Shown here: positions 9,492 to 17,963 of the stretch, one piece after another
Layout of the letters: every line of letters starts with the position of its first letter
How positions within the stretch are numbered: position 1 is the first letter of the stretch
NCBI RefSeq assembly: GCF_000956595.1
Contig: NZ_JYOO01000006.1
Coordinates: forward strand, 112,902 to 176,901
DNA length: 64,000 nt
Direction of reading: 5' to 3'
Origin: Priestia aryabhattai B8W22
Lineage (GTDB): Bacteria; Bacillota; Bacilli; Bacillales; Bacillaceae_H
Position numbers and translations under genes: made by a program
The notes under the pieces: model-generated
Told to the model about the DNA's origin: nothing
The model's input: the letters and a program-made list of their open reading frames with translations, nothing else
Database searches by the model: none

Positions 9492-11918
9492 TTAAACTAC
9501 TGCTGGGGAGTGTGTCATCATTGTTGCTTTATAACGCTGTCCAAAGTATTCAACTTCTAAAACCATTTCTTCATTTACAGCTTGAGATAATAAGGTGTGT
9601 ACAATTCCTTTCCCTAAGCTGTATGAATAGCCAGCGCTTGTCACAAATCCGAGGGCCGTTTCTCCATAAAATACTGGTTCATATCCCATTACTATTGCTG
9701 AAGGGTCCTCTAATATAAGCGTTGCTAATACTGTTTCAGAATCTTTTCTCTGACGATCAAGCAATGCCTCTTTTCCAATAAAAAATGATTTTGTTAAATC
9801 CACCATTCCATAAAGGTTGACTTCATATGGATGATGTTCGCTCCAAAAGTCTTTTCCGCTTTTTAACGAAAGAGATTCAATTCGAAGGTTTTCAAGAGCT
9901 CGGTCTCCTCCGGTAATCAGCTGATAAGGCCGTCCTTGTTCAATTAATAAATCCCATAAATTCAGGCCTTGATCGGAAGTCGTAATCAATTCCCAGCTCT
10001 CCATTTCCCCGCAGGAATTACGCAGCGCAAGAACTGAAACATTTCCGATAAACAGCGTTTTCGCTTGCCCTTGAATCCAAGTACCACTAAGGTCTGAGCG
10101 TTGAACCACCGACTCCATTACTTCTGTAGCTTTAGGGCCAATTAATGCTACACTGCATGTCCCTGACGTTACATCTTGGAAAACAACTTGATTACTTTGT
10201 GGCACGTGTTTTTGAATCCAGCTTGCTTCTACAGCTCCCGTACAAACAATCAAGAAAGTGGATATATTTTTGCGAATAACCGTTATTTGATCTTTTATGC
10301 CGCCTCGCTCATGCAACATACACGTGCGTATGCTTTGACCTACTGCAATGTCTATATTTCCTGTCGTTAGCTTCTGTAAAAACTGGAGAGCTCCTTCTCC
10401 TTTGATTTCTAACCTTTTCTTTGCTGCCGTTGTATCGTAAAGAGCTGCGTGCTGACGAGTATGCAAATGTTCAGCCTCAATAATAGGTGACCAATATTCA
10501 GCAGCCCATCCATTTCTTATTACCATCATCTTTTCATAAGTAGATATAAGCGGATAGTTAGCTTCATACCACTGTGGCTGCTCCCAACCCGCTTTTTCGT
10601 TAAAATACGCTTTTAGTTCTTGCTGACGCATATAAAATGGACTTACGCGCATGTTTCGTGATACTTTTCGCTGCATAAATGGATGATGAATGCTATAAAC
10701 TTCTTCGTACTCTTCAATAGACCGCTGTTTGTAATAAGCAGGGCTGCATGCATACGTATCAAAACGATTAATATCGCATAGCTCTAAATCCACAGTCGGT
10801 GCACCATTCATCATCCATTCAGCCATTTGCCTAGCGACACCTGCAGAGTGGGTTACCCATATGGCTTCTGCTATCCAAAATCCCTTTACCTCTTGTGATT
10901 CTCCAAGCAGCGGCATCCCATCGGGTGTGAAAGAAAAGATACCGTTCATTCCTTTTTTTATCCCCACTTGTTTTAATGCCGGAATTAACTCTAGTGCATC
11001 TTCCCATGGCTTTTCAAAATCCTTCGACGTAAAAGGTTTGATAGAAGGCATTTCTTTTGTTTCTCCGTATTTTGTAATATCACTGAGTTCGACTGGAAAC
11101 GGCTCATGCTGATATGATCCAATCCCAAGCCCTTTCTCTACCTGACGAAAATAAATTGCATTATCCTGATCTCGAATAAGAGGAGTCGCGGCTTCTTCCG
11201 TTTCTCCGTTTAATTCAAGTAAATCATTTGTAAACACATATTGATGAGCCATCGGCTGAAGAGGAATCGTTACACCGACCATTTCTCCGATGCGAGGTCC
11301 CCAAAATCCGGCACAGCACACGATTACATCTGCTTCAAATTTTCCAGTGCTCGTGTACACTGCCTTTACTTGACCATTTTCCACTTCAATATTCGTCACT
11401 TCTGTATGACCGTAAAATTCTACTCCACACTCTTTAGAAAAACGAGTCATTTTATCAACGGCATGCAAAGGTTTGGCAATACCGTCTGACGGAACATAGA
11501 GACCTCCGCAAATACGCTCAGGACAAATCAGCGAATTTTTTTCCGCGCATTCCTGCGGTGAAAGAAGAAAAGCTTCGATGCCCCATGAGCTGGCAACACC
11601 AGCCTTTCTCTTTAGATCTTCTAATCGCTCTGGTGTACGGGCAACTTCTAAACTGCCGACAGGATAAAAAGAGCACTGTTCCTCCATACTCAACTCTTTG
11701 AAGGTTTCGACTGTTTGAGAAGCCAACGTTGTCAGGATTTTTGAAAAGCTAAGCTGAAATACAAGCCCTGGAGCGTGAGAAGTAGATCCTCCTGTTTCAA
11801 ACAAAGGGCCTTGCTCAATCACTGTTATGTTTCTTTGCCCCATTTTACTTAAATAATAGGCAATGCTGCACCCGACAATTCCAGCGCCTATTACTACTAT
11901 CCTCTTATGTTCCATCAC
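9492..11918 (-). CDS. dimethylglycine/sarcosine dehydrogenase-like protein (FAD oxidase fused to GcvT-type folate domain)
   Basis: An 808-residue fusion. The N-terminal FAD domain has GAGIVG (11-16) and STSHAPG, whose histidine (48) matches the covalent-FAD histidine of mammalian dimethylglycine dehydrogenase (STWHAAG). From about residue 430 the protein resembles the aminomethyltransferase GcvT and its C-terminal barrel, which in this family passes the methyl-derived carbon to tetrahydrofolate. It would demethylate dimethylglycine or sarcosine. It is the first gene of the operon. The start is GTG 11918 or ATG 11915. GGAGGG stands ten bases before the GTG. Confidence 0.87.
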   Translation of the reverse strand: MMEHKRIVVIGAGIVGCSIAYYLSKMGQRNITVIEQGPLFETGGSTSHAPGLVFQLSFSKILTTLASQTVETFKELSMEEQCSFYPVGSLEVARTPERLEDLKRKAGVASSWGIEAFLLSPQECAEKNSLICPERICGGLYVPSDGIAKPLHAVDKMTRFSKECGVEFYGHTEVTNIEVENGQVKAVYTSTGKFEADVIVCCAGFWGPRIGEMVGVTIPLQPMAHQYVFTNDLLELNGETEEAATPLIRDQDNAIYFRQVEKGLGIGSYQHEPFPVELSDITKYGETKEMPSIKPFTSKDFEKPWEDALELIPALKQVGIKKGMNGIFSFTPDGMPLLGESQEVKGFWIAEAIWVTHSAGVARQMAEWMMNGAPTVDLELCDINRFDTYACSPAYYKQRSIEEYEEVYSIHHPFMQRKVSRNMRVSPFYMRQQELKAYFNEKAGWEQPQWYEANYPLISTYEKMMVIRNGWAAEYWSPIIEAEHLHTRQHAALYDTTAAKKRLEIKGEGALQFLQKLTTGNIDIAVGQSIRTCMLHERGGIKDQITVIRKNISTFLIVCTGAVEASWIQKHVPQSNQVVFQDVTSGTCSVALIGPKATEVMESVVQRSDLSGTWIQGQAKTLFIGNVSVLALRNSCGEMESWELITTSDQGLNLWDLLIEQGRPYQLITGGDRALENLRIESLSLKSGKDFWSEHHPYEVNLYGMVDLTKSFFIGKEALLDRQRKDSETVLATLILEDPSAIVMGYEPVFYGETALGFVTSAGYSYSLGKGIVHTLLSQAVNEEMVLEVEYFGQRYKATMMTHSPAVV

Positions 11919-11971
11919 TACATATCTCCCTCCTTTTTTAATTCAAAGATGTTAAATATTGTCGATAGTCA

Positions 11972-12000
11972 ATTATATTTTTAAATTTCTTAATTTTCAA
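11972..12000 (-). promoter_or_regulatory. sigma-A promoter of the betaine operon
   Basis: Read on the minus strand: -35 TTGAAA (11995-12000), a 17-base spacer, and a perfect -10 TATAAT (11972-11977). The implied transcript starts near 11965 and leaves a leader of about 47 bases before the first gene. No operator could be recognised. Confidence 0.75.
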
Positions 12001-12190
12001 AGTATTTTGTTAAAAAGTGTGACATAGATTTTTTCTGCACTTTCTTTCGTTAATGTTCGGATAACGCTTTCTTAACTTTAAAATCCCTGAAAAATCGCCG
12101 TTTTTTTCTTTGGAATAACGAATTTTAAAGAAACTATCTATCTGTCAAAATGGCTCTTATGAATGAATGGTTATACTAAAAATGACGGAA

Positions 12191-12222
12191 AGAAGATAGC
12201 TAAAATAACTTAGCTATCTTCT
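12191..12222. terminator. terminator between hxlA and the betaine operon
   Basis: A perfect 13-bp stem (AGAAGATAGCTAA) with a 6-base loop. A T-run follows on the plus strand and a shorter TTTCC tail on the minus strand. It lies about 57 bases past the hxlA stop and probably ends that gene. Confidence 0.7.
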
Positions 12223-12278
12223 TTTTAAACCATTTACCGATTAATTAATTTTGAAGGCTTAAATACTTTTGCTTATTT

Positions 12279-12920
12279 TTAGACCAAAGTTGCTTGTTTG
12301 ACTACTTTTTTCATTTCTTCTGCAACGTTTCTTTTGTCTTTTTCACTTGTAATCCCCCCGCCTACAATCACAAGATCCGGCTGTGACTGCACGACCTCAG
12401 GAAGTGTATTCAGTTTAATACCTCCTGCCACCGCTGTTTTTGCATTTTTCACAACTCGTTTAATCGTTTGAAGCTGCTCGAACGGGGTTTCTCCTTCAGC
12501 TTGAAGATCATACCCTGTGTGTACACAAATATAGTCAACACCGAGTGCATCGACTTCTTTTGCACGTTGCTCAAGGTTTTTTACATTAATCATATCAACA
12601 AGAATTTGTGTTCCTTGTTTTTTGGCCTCTTCTACAGCGCCTTTTATAGTCGAATCATCAGTAGCGCCAAGAATGGTAATAATACTAGCCCCCGCTTCAG
12701 AAGCTTTCATTACTTCATAAGCACCTGCATCCATAATTTTCAAATCAGCTAATACCTTTAAAGACGGAAAGGCTTCCTTGATTTCTTTGACTGCTCTTAG
12801 CCCTTCGTTAATCACAACTGGAGTTCCAATTTCTACAATATCGATATACTCTTGAACCTCCTGCACTACTTCTTTTGCCTCTGAAATATTTACAAGATCC
12901 AATGCTAATTGAAGTTCCAT
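12279..12920 (-). CDS. hxlA: 3-hexulose-6-phosphate synthase
   Basis: A 213-residue orotidine-decarboxylase-fold enzyme that joins formaldehyde to ribulose 5-phosphate, the first step of the ribulose monophosphate pathway. ALDLVN near the start, VLADLKIMDAG (about 56-66) with the metal-binding Asp-Lys-Asp set, and AVAGGIK and IVGGGI near the end are the family motifs. B. subtilis has hxlA followed by hxlB (the isomerase). Here no hxlB is present in the window. The neighbouring operon makes formaldehyde, so the context fits detoxification and assimilation of methyl carbons. Confidence 0.93.
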   Translation of the reverse strand: MELQLALDLVNISEAKEVVQEVQEYIDIVEIGTPVVINEGLRAVKEIKEAFPSLKVLADLKIMDAGAYEVMKASEAGASIITILGATDDSTIKGAVEEAKKQGTQILVDMINVKNLEQRAKEVDALGVDYICVHTGYDLQAEGETPFEQLQTIKRVVKNAKTAVAGGIKLNTLPEVVQSQPDLVIVGGGITSEKDKRNVAEEMKKVVKQATLV

Positions 12921-12965
12921 ACCTACTTCACTCCTTCATTAAATGGGGTTGTCTAGCATGAATTC

Positions 12966-12994
12966 ATTGTAAAACCGTTACTTTCAAAAAAAAA
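12966..12994 (-). promoter_or_regulatory. hxlA promoter with weak -35
   Basis: On the minus strand a -10 TACAAT (12966-12971) lies 17 bases from a run of T residues where a -35 should be. The lack of a real -35 is typical of an activated promoter and agrees with HxlR being an activator in B. subtilis. Confidence 0.6.
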
Positions 12995-13027
12995 GTAGGC
13001 ACTTTTAAAACATATAGTCACTAAAAA
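12993..13027 (-). promoter_or_regulatory. putative HxlR operator at hxlA
   Basis: Read towards hxlA, this element contains TTTAG, ACTATATG, AAAGTG and CTACTT and ends 21 bases before the -10. The same element in the same position precedes zwf (13521-13555), with 26 of 35 bases equal. Two TAGNCACT half sites sit 19 bases apart. Confidence 0.7.
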
Positions 13028-13121
13028 TATACTATGGACGCTTCAATGCAGCGTATCATTCGTTTTTATTTTAGAAAATTCTGAATAATAAGGGTAGTTT
13101 TATTCTTTTCAACAAAAGATT

Positions 13122-13487
13122 TTAACCCATATGGCTAGAATTATTCATTTCAGGTTCTATAACGGTTTCCATATAATTTTTTCCCCACTCGTCCATGCTC
13201 TCAAGGATGGGCATTAAGCTTCTCCCGTGTTCAGTCAAGGAATATTCAACTTTTGGAGGGACAACCGGATAGACTTTTCGGTGAACGATTTGATCTTCTT
13301 CTAATTCTCGCAGCTGACTTACTAACATTCGCTGAGTAATTCCCGGCATCATGGACTTTAACTCCCCAAATCGTTTCGTCCCTTCTTTTCCCAGGTGCCA
13401 CATAATCAACATTTTCCACTTGCCTCCAATAATCGTTAACGTTAATTCCTTTTCACAGTTAAACGTTTTGCTAAAAAGTCTGCTCAA
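13122..13487 (-). CDS. hxlR: HxlR, formaldehyde-responsive activator
   Basis: A 121-residue winged-helix regulator, nearly collinear with B. subtilis HxlR ([42 protein letters not shown]). The conserved cysteine of FNCEKE is the residue that in this family senses formaldehyde-type electrophiles. It starts at TTG with GGAGG eight bases upstream. It lies between its likely targets, hxlA downstream in the same direction and zwf divergent, unlike B. subtilis, where hxlR faces hxlAB. Confidence 0.93.
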   Translation of the reverse strand: MSRLFSKTFNCEKELTLTIIGGKWKMLIMWHLGKEGTKRFGELKSMMPGITQRMLVSQLRELEEDQIVHRKVYPVVPPKVEYSLTEHGRSLMPILESMDEWGKNYMETVIEPEMNNSSHMG

Positions 13488-13520
13488 TTCTTTTTCCTCC
13501 CTTTTATGCGTAATAGTATA

Positions 13521-13555
13521 GTTTTAGACACTATATGAAAATAAAGTGTCTACTT
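13521..13555 (+). promoter_or_regulatory. putative HxlR operator at zwf
   Basis: Contains the inverted repeat TAGACACT (13525-13532) and AGTGTCTA (13545-13552). It matches the hxlA element base by base in its conserved blocks and stands exactly 21 bases before the zwf -10. It also lies upstream of hxlR on the other strand. Confidence 0.7.
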
Positions 13556-13582
13556 ATAAAGGAAAATTGTACCTGCTATACT
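13554..13582 (+). promoter_or_regulatory. zwf promoter with extended -10
   Basis: TGCTATACT is an extended -10 (hexamer 13577-13582). The matching -35 position (TTATAA) is poor and abuts the operator, as at hxlA. Confidence 0.6.
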
Positions 13583-13650
13583 TTAATCTGTAAAGATGGT
13601 AAAAGGCTATATTCAATGCAATAGACTGTTAAAATAAAGGAGGAAATCAA

Positions 13651-15165
13651 TTGGGCAGTGTAGCTCGTTCACGTGGTAATTGTCTCAAGTCTCATTCATC
13701 ACAAGCGTTAGAAGTGGATTCCATGACCTTTATCTTATTTGGATCAACAGGAGATTTAGCTAAAAGAAAAATTTTTCCCGCCTTATATAATTTATTTTTG
13801 GATAAAAAGCTGCCTTCTTCCTTTTCTATTGTTGGTACAGGTAGAAGCAACTGGTCTGATGATGCCTTTCAAATATATGTAGAAGAATCAGTAAAGACTT
13901 TTTCAAGGCGCTTTAGGCAAGGTGAATCCAAGATAAAAGAATTTCTTAAGACAGTTCGCTATCATAAAATGGATGTTACCAATAGTGATGGATATGACCA
14001 GTTGCTGCACGCTATTCAAGAAGGCGAAGCAGAATTAAATATTCCTGAAAATCGTCTTTTCTATTTATCAGTGGCTCCTGAATTTGTAGACGTTATTGCT
14101 TCAAATATAAATAGCGGCGGATTAGGATCTACAAAAGGCTGGAAACGTCTTATTATCGAAAAGCCTTTCGGACACGATTTACAATCTGCTCAAGTGTTAA
14201 ATCAAAAGCTTACTCAAACGTTCAAAGAGGAAGAGATTTATCGTATCGACCATTATCTTGGAAAACCAATGATTCAAAACTTGGAAGCTTTAGCATCTGC
14301 AAACCCTATTTTACAAGCATTATGGAATCATCACTACGTTGCAAACGTTCAAATTACAGCTAGTGAAACAGTTGGTGTAGAAGAAAGGGCGCATTACTAT
14401 GATCAGGCCGGTGCGACTAGGGACATGCTCCAAAACCATATGCTTCAAATGCTTATGATGACTGCTATGCAGCTGCCAAAGACGCTTAATATCGCAAAAA
14501 TCCGACAGGAAAAGATAAAAATTATGAAAAGCCTTCGTCCTCTGCAAAAAGAGTTTATCCATTCGAATGTCATAAGAGGTCAATACGAAGCGGGGAAAAT
14601 CCAAGATCATTCAGTTATAGGATATAAAGAAGAGCCCGGCATCAATGCTTCTTCCGTTAATGACACATTTATAGCAGTCCGGGTATGGATTGATCATGAG
14701 CTTTGGAAAGGAGTGCCTTTCTACCTTCGCACAGGAAAAAGAATGAGTAAAAAATGCACGCGTATCATCATTGAATTTAAACATCCTTTAAAGGATGTTT
14801 ATACAGACAAAGAAGCCGTTCCTAACCTTTTAGTTGTCGAAATCAGCCCAAATGAAGGTATTTCGCTGCAATTAAACAGCAAAAACCCTTTGAATGACAA
14901 TAAAATCGAACCCATTTTTATCAATTTCTCAACAAATCAAAGAGAAGTACCCGAAGCTTATGAACTGCTGTTATTTGATGCTTTACAGGGAGACTCCACA
15001 TTTTTTGCTCACTGGGAAGAAGTTGAATTATCTTGGAAATGGGTGCAACCTATCTTAGAAGTTTTTAATGATGAACGCTTTCCTCTCCATTTTTATCCTG
15101 CGGGTACGATGGGACCAGCAGCTTCAAATCATTTGTTAGAAGACGACGGGTTTAAGTGGTGGTGA
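13651..15165 (+). CDS. zwf: glucose-6-phosphate 1-dehydrogenase
   Basis: A 504-residue enzyme with the NADP loop GSTGDLAKRK (about 31-40), IIEKPFG and the active-site signature RIDHYLGK (about 197-204). It oxidises glucose 6-phosphate to 6-phosphogluconolactone, the entry to ribulose 5-phosphate. Ribulose 5-phosphate is the acceptor used by HxlA, and the product can feed a dissimilatory RuMP cycle. The start is TTG 13651 with AGGAGG in front. The first 26 residues before MTFILFG are longer than usual, but the ribosome site supports them. The shared operator suggests control by HxlR, which would set this copy apart from a housekeeping zwf. Confidence 0.93.
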   Translation: MGSVARSRGNCLKSHSSQALEVDSMTFILFGSTGDLAKRKIFPALYNLFLDKKLPSSFSIVGTGRSNWSDDAFQIYVEESVKTFSRRFRQGESKIKEFLKTVRYHKMDVTNSDGYDQLLHAIQEGEAELNIPENRLFYLSVAPEFVDVIASNINSGGLGSTKGWKRLIIEKPFGHDLQSAQVLNQKLTQTFKEEEIYRIDHYLGKPMIQNLEALASANPILQALWNHHYVANVQITASETVGVEERAHYYDQAGATRDMLQNHMLQMLMMTAMQLPKTLNIAKIRQEKIKIMKSLRPLQKEFIHSNVIRGQYEAGKIQDHSVIGYKEEPGINASSVNDTFIAVRVWIDHELWKGVPFYLRTGKRMSKKCTRIIIEFKHPLKDVYTDKEAVPNLLVVEISPNEGISLQLNSKNPLNDNKIEPIFINFSTNQREVPEAYELLLFDALQGDSTFFAHWEEVELSWKWVQPILEVFNDERFPLHFYPAGTMGPAASNHLLEDDGFKWW

Positions 15166-15182
15166 TTACTTTTAATCTCGTT

Positions 15183-15505
15183 AAAAAGAGGCTGGGATAA
15201 AAGTATTTTATTTGAAGAAGGACCCAAACGATGAAGTGAGATTCTTGATAGAGAATCCAACTCGTTCGAATTTTTCATTGTGGTCGTAAACGTAGATTTA
15301 CTGTATGTAGTTGCTTTTAGTTGTTGATTGTAGAGCAAGACGAAGACTCCTGCGGGAAAAGCGGAACAGGTGAGACCCCGCAGGAGCGTATACGAGGAGG
15401 AGACTCAGCGGTCGCCCGCGGAAAGCGAAGTCTTGCAGGGAAATCAACTGCGGCGTCACAAACTGTTCAGCTCATGTATATTAGTTGTTCGTCTTTAGAT
15501 TGAAT
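15183..15505 (+). repeat. GC-rich dispersed repeat, copy 1
   Basis: It begins with AAAAAGAGGCTGGGA and contains a hairpin (CTCCTGCGGG paired with CCCGCAGGAG, 15349-15388). The block GCCCGCGGAAAGCGAAG follows, and it ends with TTGAATTCATTTCG. The last three features recur inverted at 59924-60080. The base composition differs sharply from its neighbours. The open frame over it has no family resemblance and is not coding. Confidence 0.75.
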
Positions 15506-15586
15506 TCATTTCGTTATATTTTAACCTCTTTTAAAATATTAAAAATTCATTATTAAAACCTAGTAATGTCACTCATTGATAAAAAA

Positions 15587-15835
15587 TTAAGCCTTCGTAT
15601 CTTCTTTATTTAATATTAGCCATTTGATTTTTCGATCTCGCTCTTTTCTTTCTTGTTCATCAACTAAATCATATTTCTTCAGCAAATGAAACATCTCGTT
15701 TAATGTTGTTTGCGAAGGATTTCGTACGAGAAACTCATGAAATAACGAGCGAATATCTTCTGGCAGCCATTGTGACTGCGAGTTAAACTTCTGCTGTACA
15801 TCTTCTACCGAGTGGTCTAAATTACATTTACCCAT
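15587..15835 (-). CDS. small protein of unknown function
   Basis: 82 residues, charged and mostly helical by composition, with ATG behind GGAGG-like AAAGG. WLPEDIRSLFHEFL and LLKKYDLVDEQERKERD suggest a helical bundle. I do not recognise a family. It lies 38 bases after the thioesterase gene on the same strand and may be cotranscribed with it. Confidence 0.6.
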   Translation of the reverse strand: MGKCNLDHSVEDVQQKFNSQSQWLPEDIRSLFHEFLVRNPSQTTLNEMFHLLKKYDLVDEQERKERDRKIKWLILNKEDTKA

Positions 15836-15873
15836 ACCTTTTCCTCCCTTTTTATGTAACTGTTTTGCATTTT

Positions 15874-16359
15874 TTAGTCTTCTTTTCGTTTAAACGTACT
15901 TGGCATAACAACTGCTACAACTTCTCCGGTCGCAACAATGATGTCGCTTGCGTATACTTCTGTTTTAACTCTCCATTTCTTCGGGTGAATTTCTTCAACC
16001 GTTCCTATTGCTTTTAGTACTTCACCCTGCGGCGTTGGTTTTTTAAAATCTACGTGGAGAGAACCGGTAACAAACCGCGGCGGCTCTGCTGAATCTCCTA
16101 TTTCGTAGCCATTTTTACGGTATAGAGCAAGAGAAGCAGAGCCTGTTCCATGGCAATCAATCAGTGATGCAAGAAGTCCTCCATAAACAAACCCTGGTAT
16201 AGCTGTATGTTCAGGCTTAGGTGTATAAAGGGTAATGGTTTTTTCTCCTAGCCATCCTGTCCGAAAATGATAGCCTTCTTGATTTAATCGGCCGCAGCCG
16301 TAACACCATGCAAAATCATCCGGATATTCGTCTTGAATCGCTTTTACTACTTTTCCCAT
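15874..16359 (-). CDS. PaaI-type hotdog thioesterase
   Basis: 161 residues. VYGGLLASLIDCHGTGSA is the hotdog helix with the acidic residue used by PaaI/YdiI thioesterases, followed by the strand TGSLHVDFKKPTP. It probably hydrolyses an acyl-CoA. The N-terminal CYGCGRLNQEGY has a CxxC pair seen in many Bacillus members of the family. The start is ATG with AAGGAG upstream. The substrate is unknown. Confidence 0.8.
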   Translation of the reverse strand: MGKVVKAIQDEYPDDFAWCYGCGRLNQEGYHFRTGWLGEKTITLYTPKPEHTAIPGFVYGGLLASLIDCHGTGSASLALYRKNGYEIGDSAEPPRFVTGSLHVDFKKPTPQGEVLKAIGTVEEIHPKKWRVKTEVYASDIIVATGEVVAVVMPSTFKRKED

Positions 16360-16527
16360 GGTTCACCACTCCTTTTTTCGGAATATTTTAACACATTTTC
16401 TCCTACAATCGTTAGAACTAAACGGACTATTTTCAAGCTTAAATAACTAAAAATCATAATAGAAGAAAAGCCTCACTTAAAAAATAATCGATTAACTAGG
16501 TTTTTATTTATAAATGATGGTGACGAG

Positions 16528-16559
16528 AAAGCATCTTTCTAATTGAAAGGTGCTTTTTT
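16528..16559 (+). terminator. hairpin with T-run in the leader of the L,D-transpeptidase gene
   Basis: AAAGCATCTTTC pairs with GAAAGGTGCTTT and is followed by TTTTTT on the plus strand, 36 bases before the ATG at 16596. No plus-strand gene lies upstream. It is either an insulating terminator or an attenuator in the leader. A ten-codon open frame (ATG ATG GTG...) runs into it. Confidence 0.55.
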
Positions 16560-16595
16560 GTTTCTTATAAAAATATAAAAAAGAGGAGAGTTTTT

Positions 16596-17156
16596 ATGAA
16601 GAACATTTTTATGAAATCAATGACCGTTCTTACCTTATTAATGGTTGCATTATGTGGAGTAAATCAGGAGAAAACAGAAGCAGCAAGTAAACCAGCGAAT
16701 CAAGATTTAATCATCATTAACAAGTACTACAACAAGCTTGCGTATTTTCACAATGGTTATATTGAAATCGTTGATCCAGTAGCAACGGGAAAAACGTGGG
16801 ATAAAACATCTGTTGGCTTTTTTAAAGTAGTAAACAAAATTAAAAACCGCCCTTACTATACGGGACATATTCCTGGGGGCGATCCTCGTAACCTATTAGG
16901 AAAACGTTGGTTAGGATTAAATGCAAACGGTACGTATGGTGATACATATGGCATCCACGGCAATAACAATGAAAGTAGCATTGGAAAATATGTGAGTCAA
17001 GGGTGCGTGAGAATGCATAATGGAGACATCGAAAAGCTTTATGAAAAAGTCCAAGTAGGCACACCGGTTGCCATTACGTATTCTTATAAAAGCTTCGTTG
17101 ATCTTACAAGCGTATACGGTTATAAATTCAAAGGCTATAAGATGAAAAACAATTAA
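16596..17156 (+). CDS. secreted L,D-transpeptidase (YkuD family)
   Basis: 186 residues with a signal peptide (MKNIFMKSMTVLTLLMVALC, cleavage probably near EAASK) and a YkuD catalytic domain. The motif is HGNNNESSIGKYVSQGCVRM, with the catalytic Cys in SQGCVRM and the conserved His 14 residues before it. Such enzymes cross-link peptidoglycan or attach proteins to it, outside the membrane. Good AGAGGAG site. It is followed by its own terminator, so it is probably monocistronic. Confidence 0.9.
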   Translation: MKNIFMKSMTVLTLLMVALCGVNQEKTEAASKPANQDLIIINKYYNKLAYFHNGYIEIVDPVATGKTWDKTSVGFFKVVNKIKNRPYYTGHIPGGDPRNLLGKRWLGLNANGTYGDTYGIHGNNNESSIGKYVSQGCVRMHNGDIEKLYEKVQVGTPVAITYSYKSFVDLTSVYGYKFKGYKMKNN

Positions 17157-17230
17157 TATCTGAGCAGCATTCTGTTATTGAACTGCACCCCAATTGTTAG
17201 ACAAAATTTCTGATTCATTTAAAAAAGTCG

Positions 17231-17269
17231 AAAACCCGTGTTAGAAGAATTTTTAACATGGGTTTTTTT
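17231..17269 (+). terminator. terminator of the L,D-transpeptidase gene
   Basis: AAAACCCGTGTTA pairs with TAACATGGGTTTT and is followed by a T-run. Confidence 0.8.
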
Positions 17270-17374
17270 CTTATTTACGATGGAAATTTATTACTAAAAA
17301 ACGGTAATACTAAAAAGGCAGCTCAAAGAGTTTGAATTCAAAAATATCTGTTAGCTTTTAATTCAAATATAGGG

Positions 17375-17953
17375 GTGATATCAATAGATAATATATTTGA
17401 AAATCTTAGGGAAATACGTTTATTAGAAGATAAGCTGTATCATTTAGAATTAAATGGTTGGCTAAAAAATGAGTTTTTAACTTGGGAATGGTGGATACTA
17501 GTCGTTTTTTTAGTTGTGCCTTGGGTTATATGGGCTAAACTTGTTAAACGAGACATTATCTTAGAAATTTTGTTATTTGGTACCGTAATTATCTTGACAA
17601 CAACCTTATTAGATGTAGTTGGTGTGCAGTATAGTTTTTGGGAGTACCCCATTGCATTCCTACCTATTATTCCTCGGGCCTTTCCTTTTGATTTTTCAAT
17701 AGTACCTGTAGCTTACATGTTGTTATATCAATATTTTAGAACATGGAAATCTTTTATTTTAGCCCAGGTCATTATGGCGCTAACATATGCATGTATAGGT
17801 GAACCCTTTTGCGAGTGGGTCAAATTTGTTAATTATTTAGAGTGGAGATACAGATATTCATTCATATATTACATCATTCTTGGAATTGTAACTCGAGCTT
17901 TAATACTAAAACTAGCCTCTTTATATAAACATCAAGATCTTACAACTAAGTAA
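17375..17953 (+). CDS. multi-pass membrane protein, CBO0543-like
   Basis: 192 residues with about five hydrophobic helices. WEWWILVVFLVVPWVIWAKL near the start and DVVGVQYSFWEYP in the middle resemble the CBO0543 family of Bacillus membrane proteins, whose function is unknown. The start is uncertain: GTG 17375 is the outermost codon, but AGGGGTGA overlaps it and would better serve a non-standard codon about eight bases on. Two short genes follow closely and may share its transcript. Confidence 0.65.
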   Translation: MISIDNIFENLREIRLLEDKLYHLELNGWLKNEFLTWEWWILVVFLVVPWVIWAKLVKRDIILEILLFGTVIILTTTLLDVVGVQYSFWEYPIAFLPIIPRAFPFDFSIVPVAYMLLYQYFRTWKSFILAQVIMALTYACIGEPFCEWVKFVNYLEWRYRYSFIYYIILGIVTRALILKLASLYKHQDLTTK

Positions 17954-17963
17954 AATTTAAAAA

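Noticed and set aside
15321..15503. Open frame over the GC-rich repeat
   Set aside because: It only reflects the repeat. The reading contains no recognisable domain and the second copy does not keep the frame.
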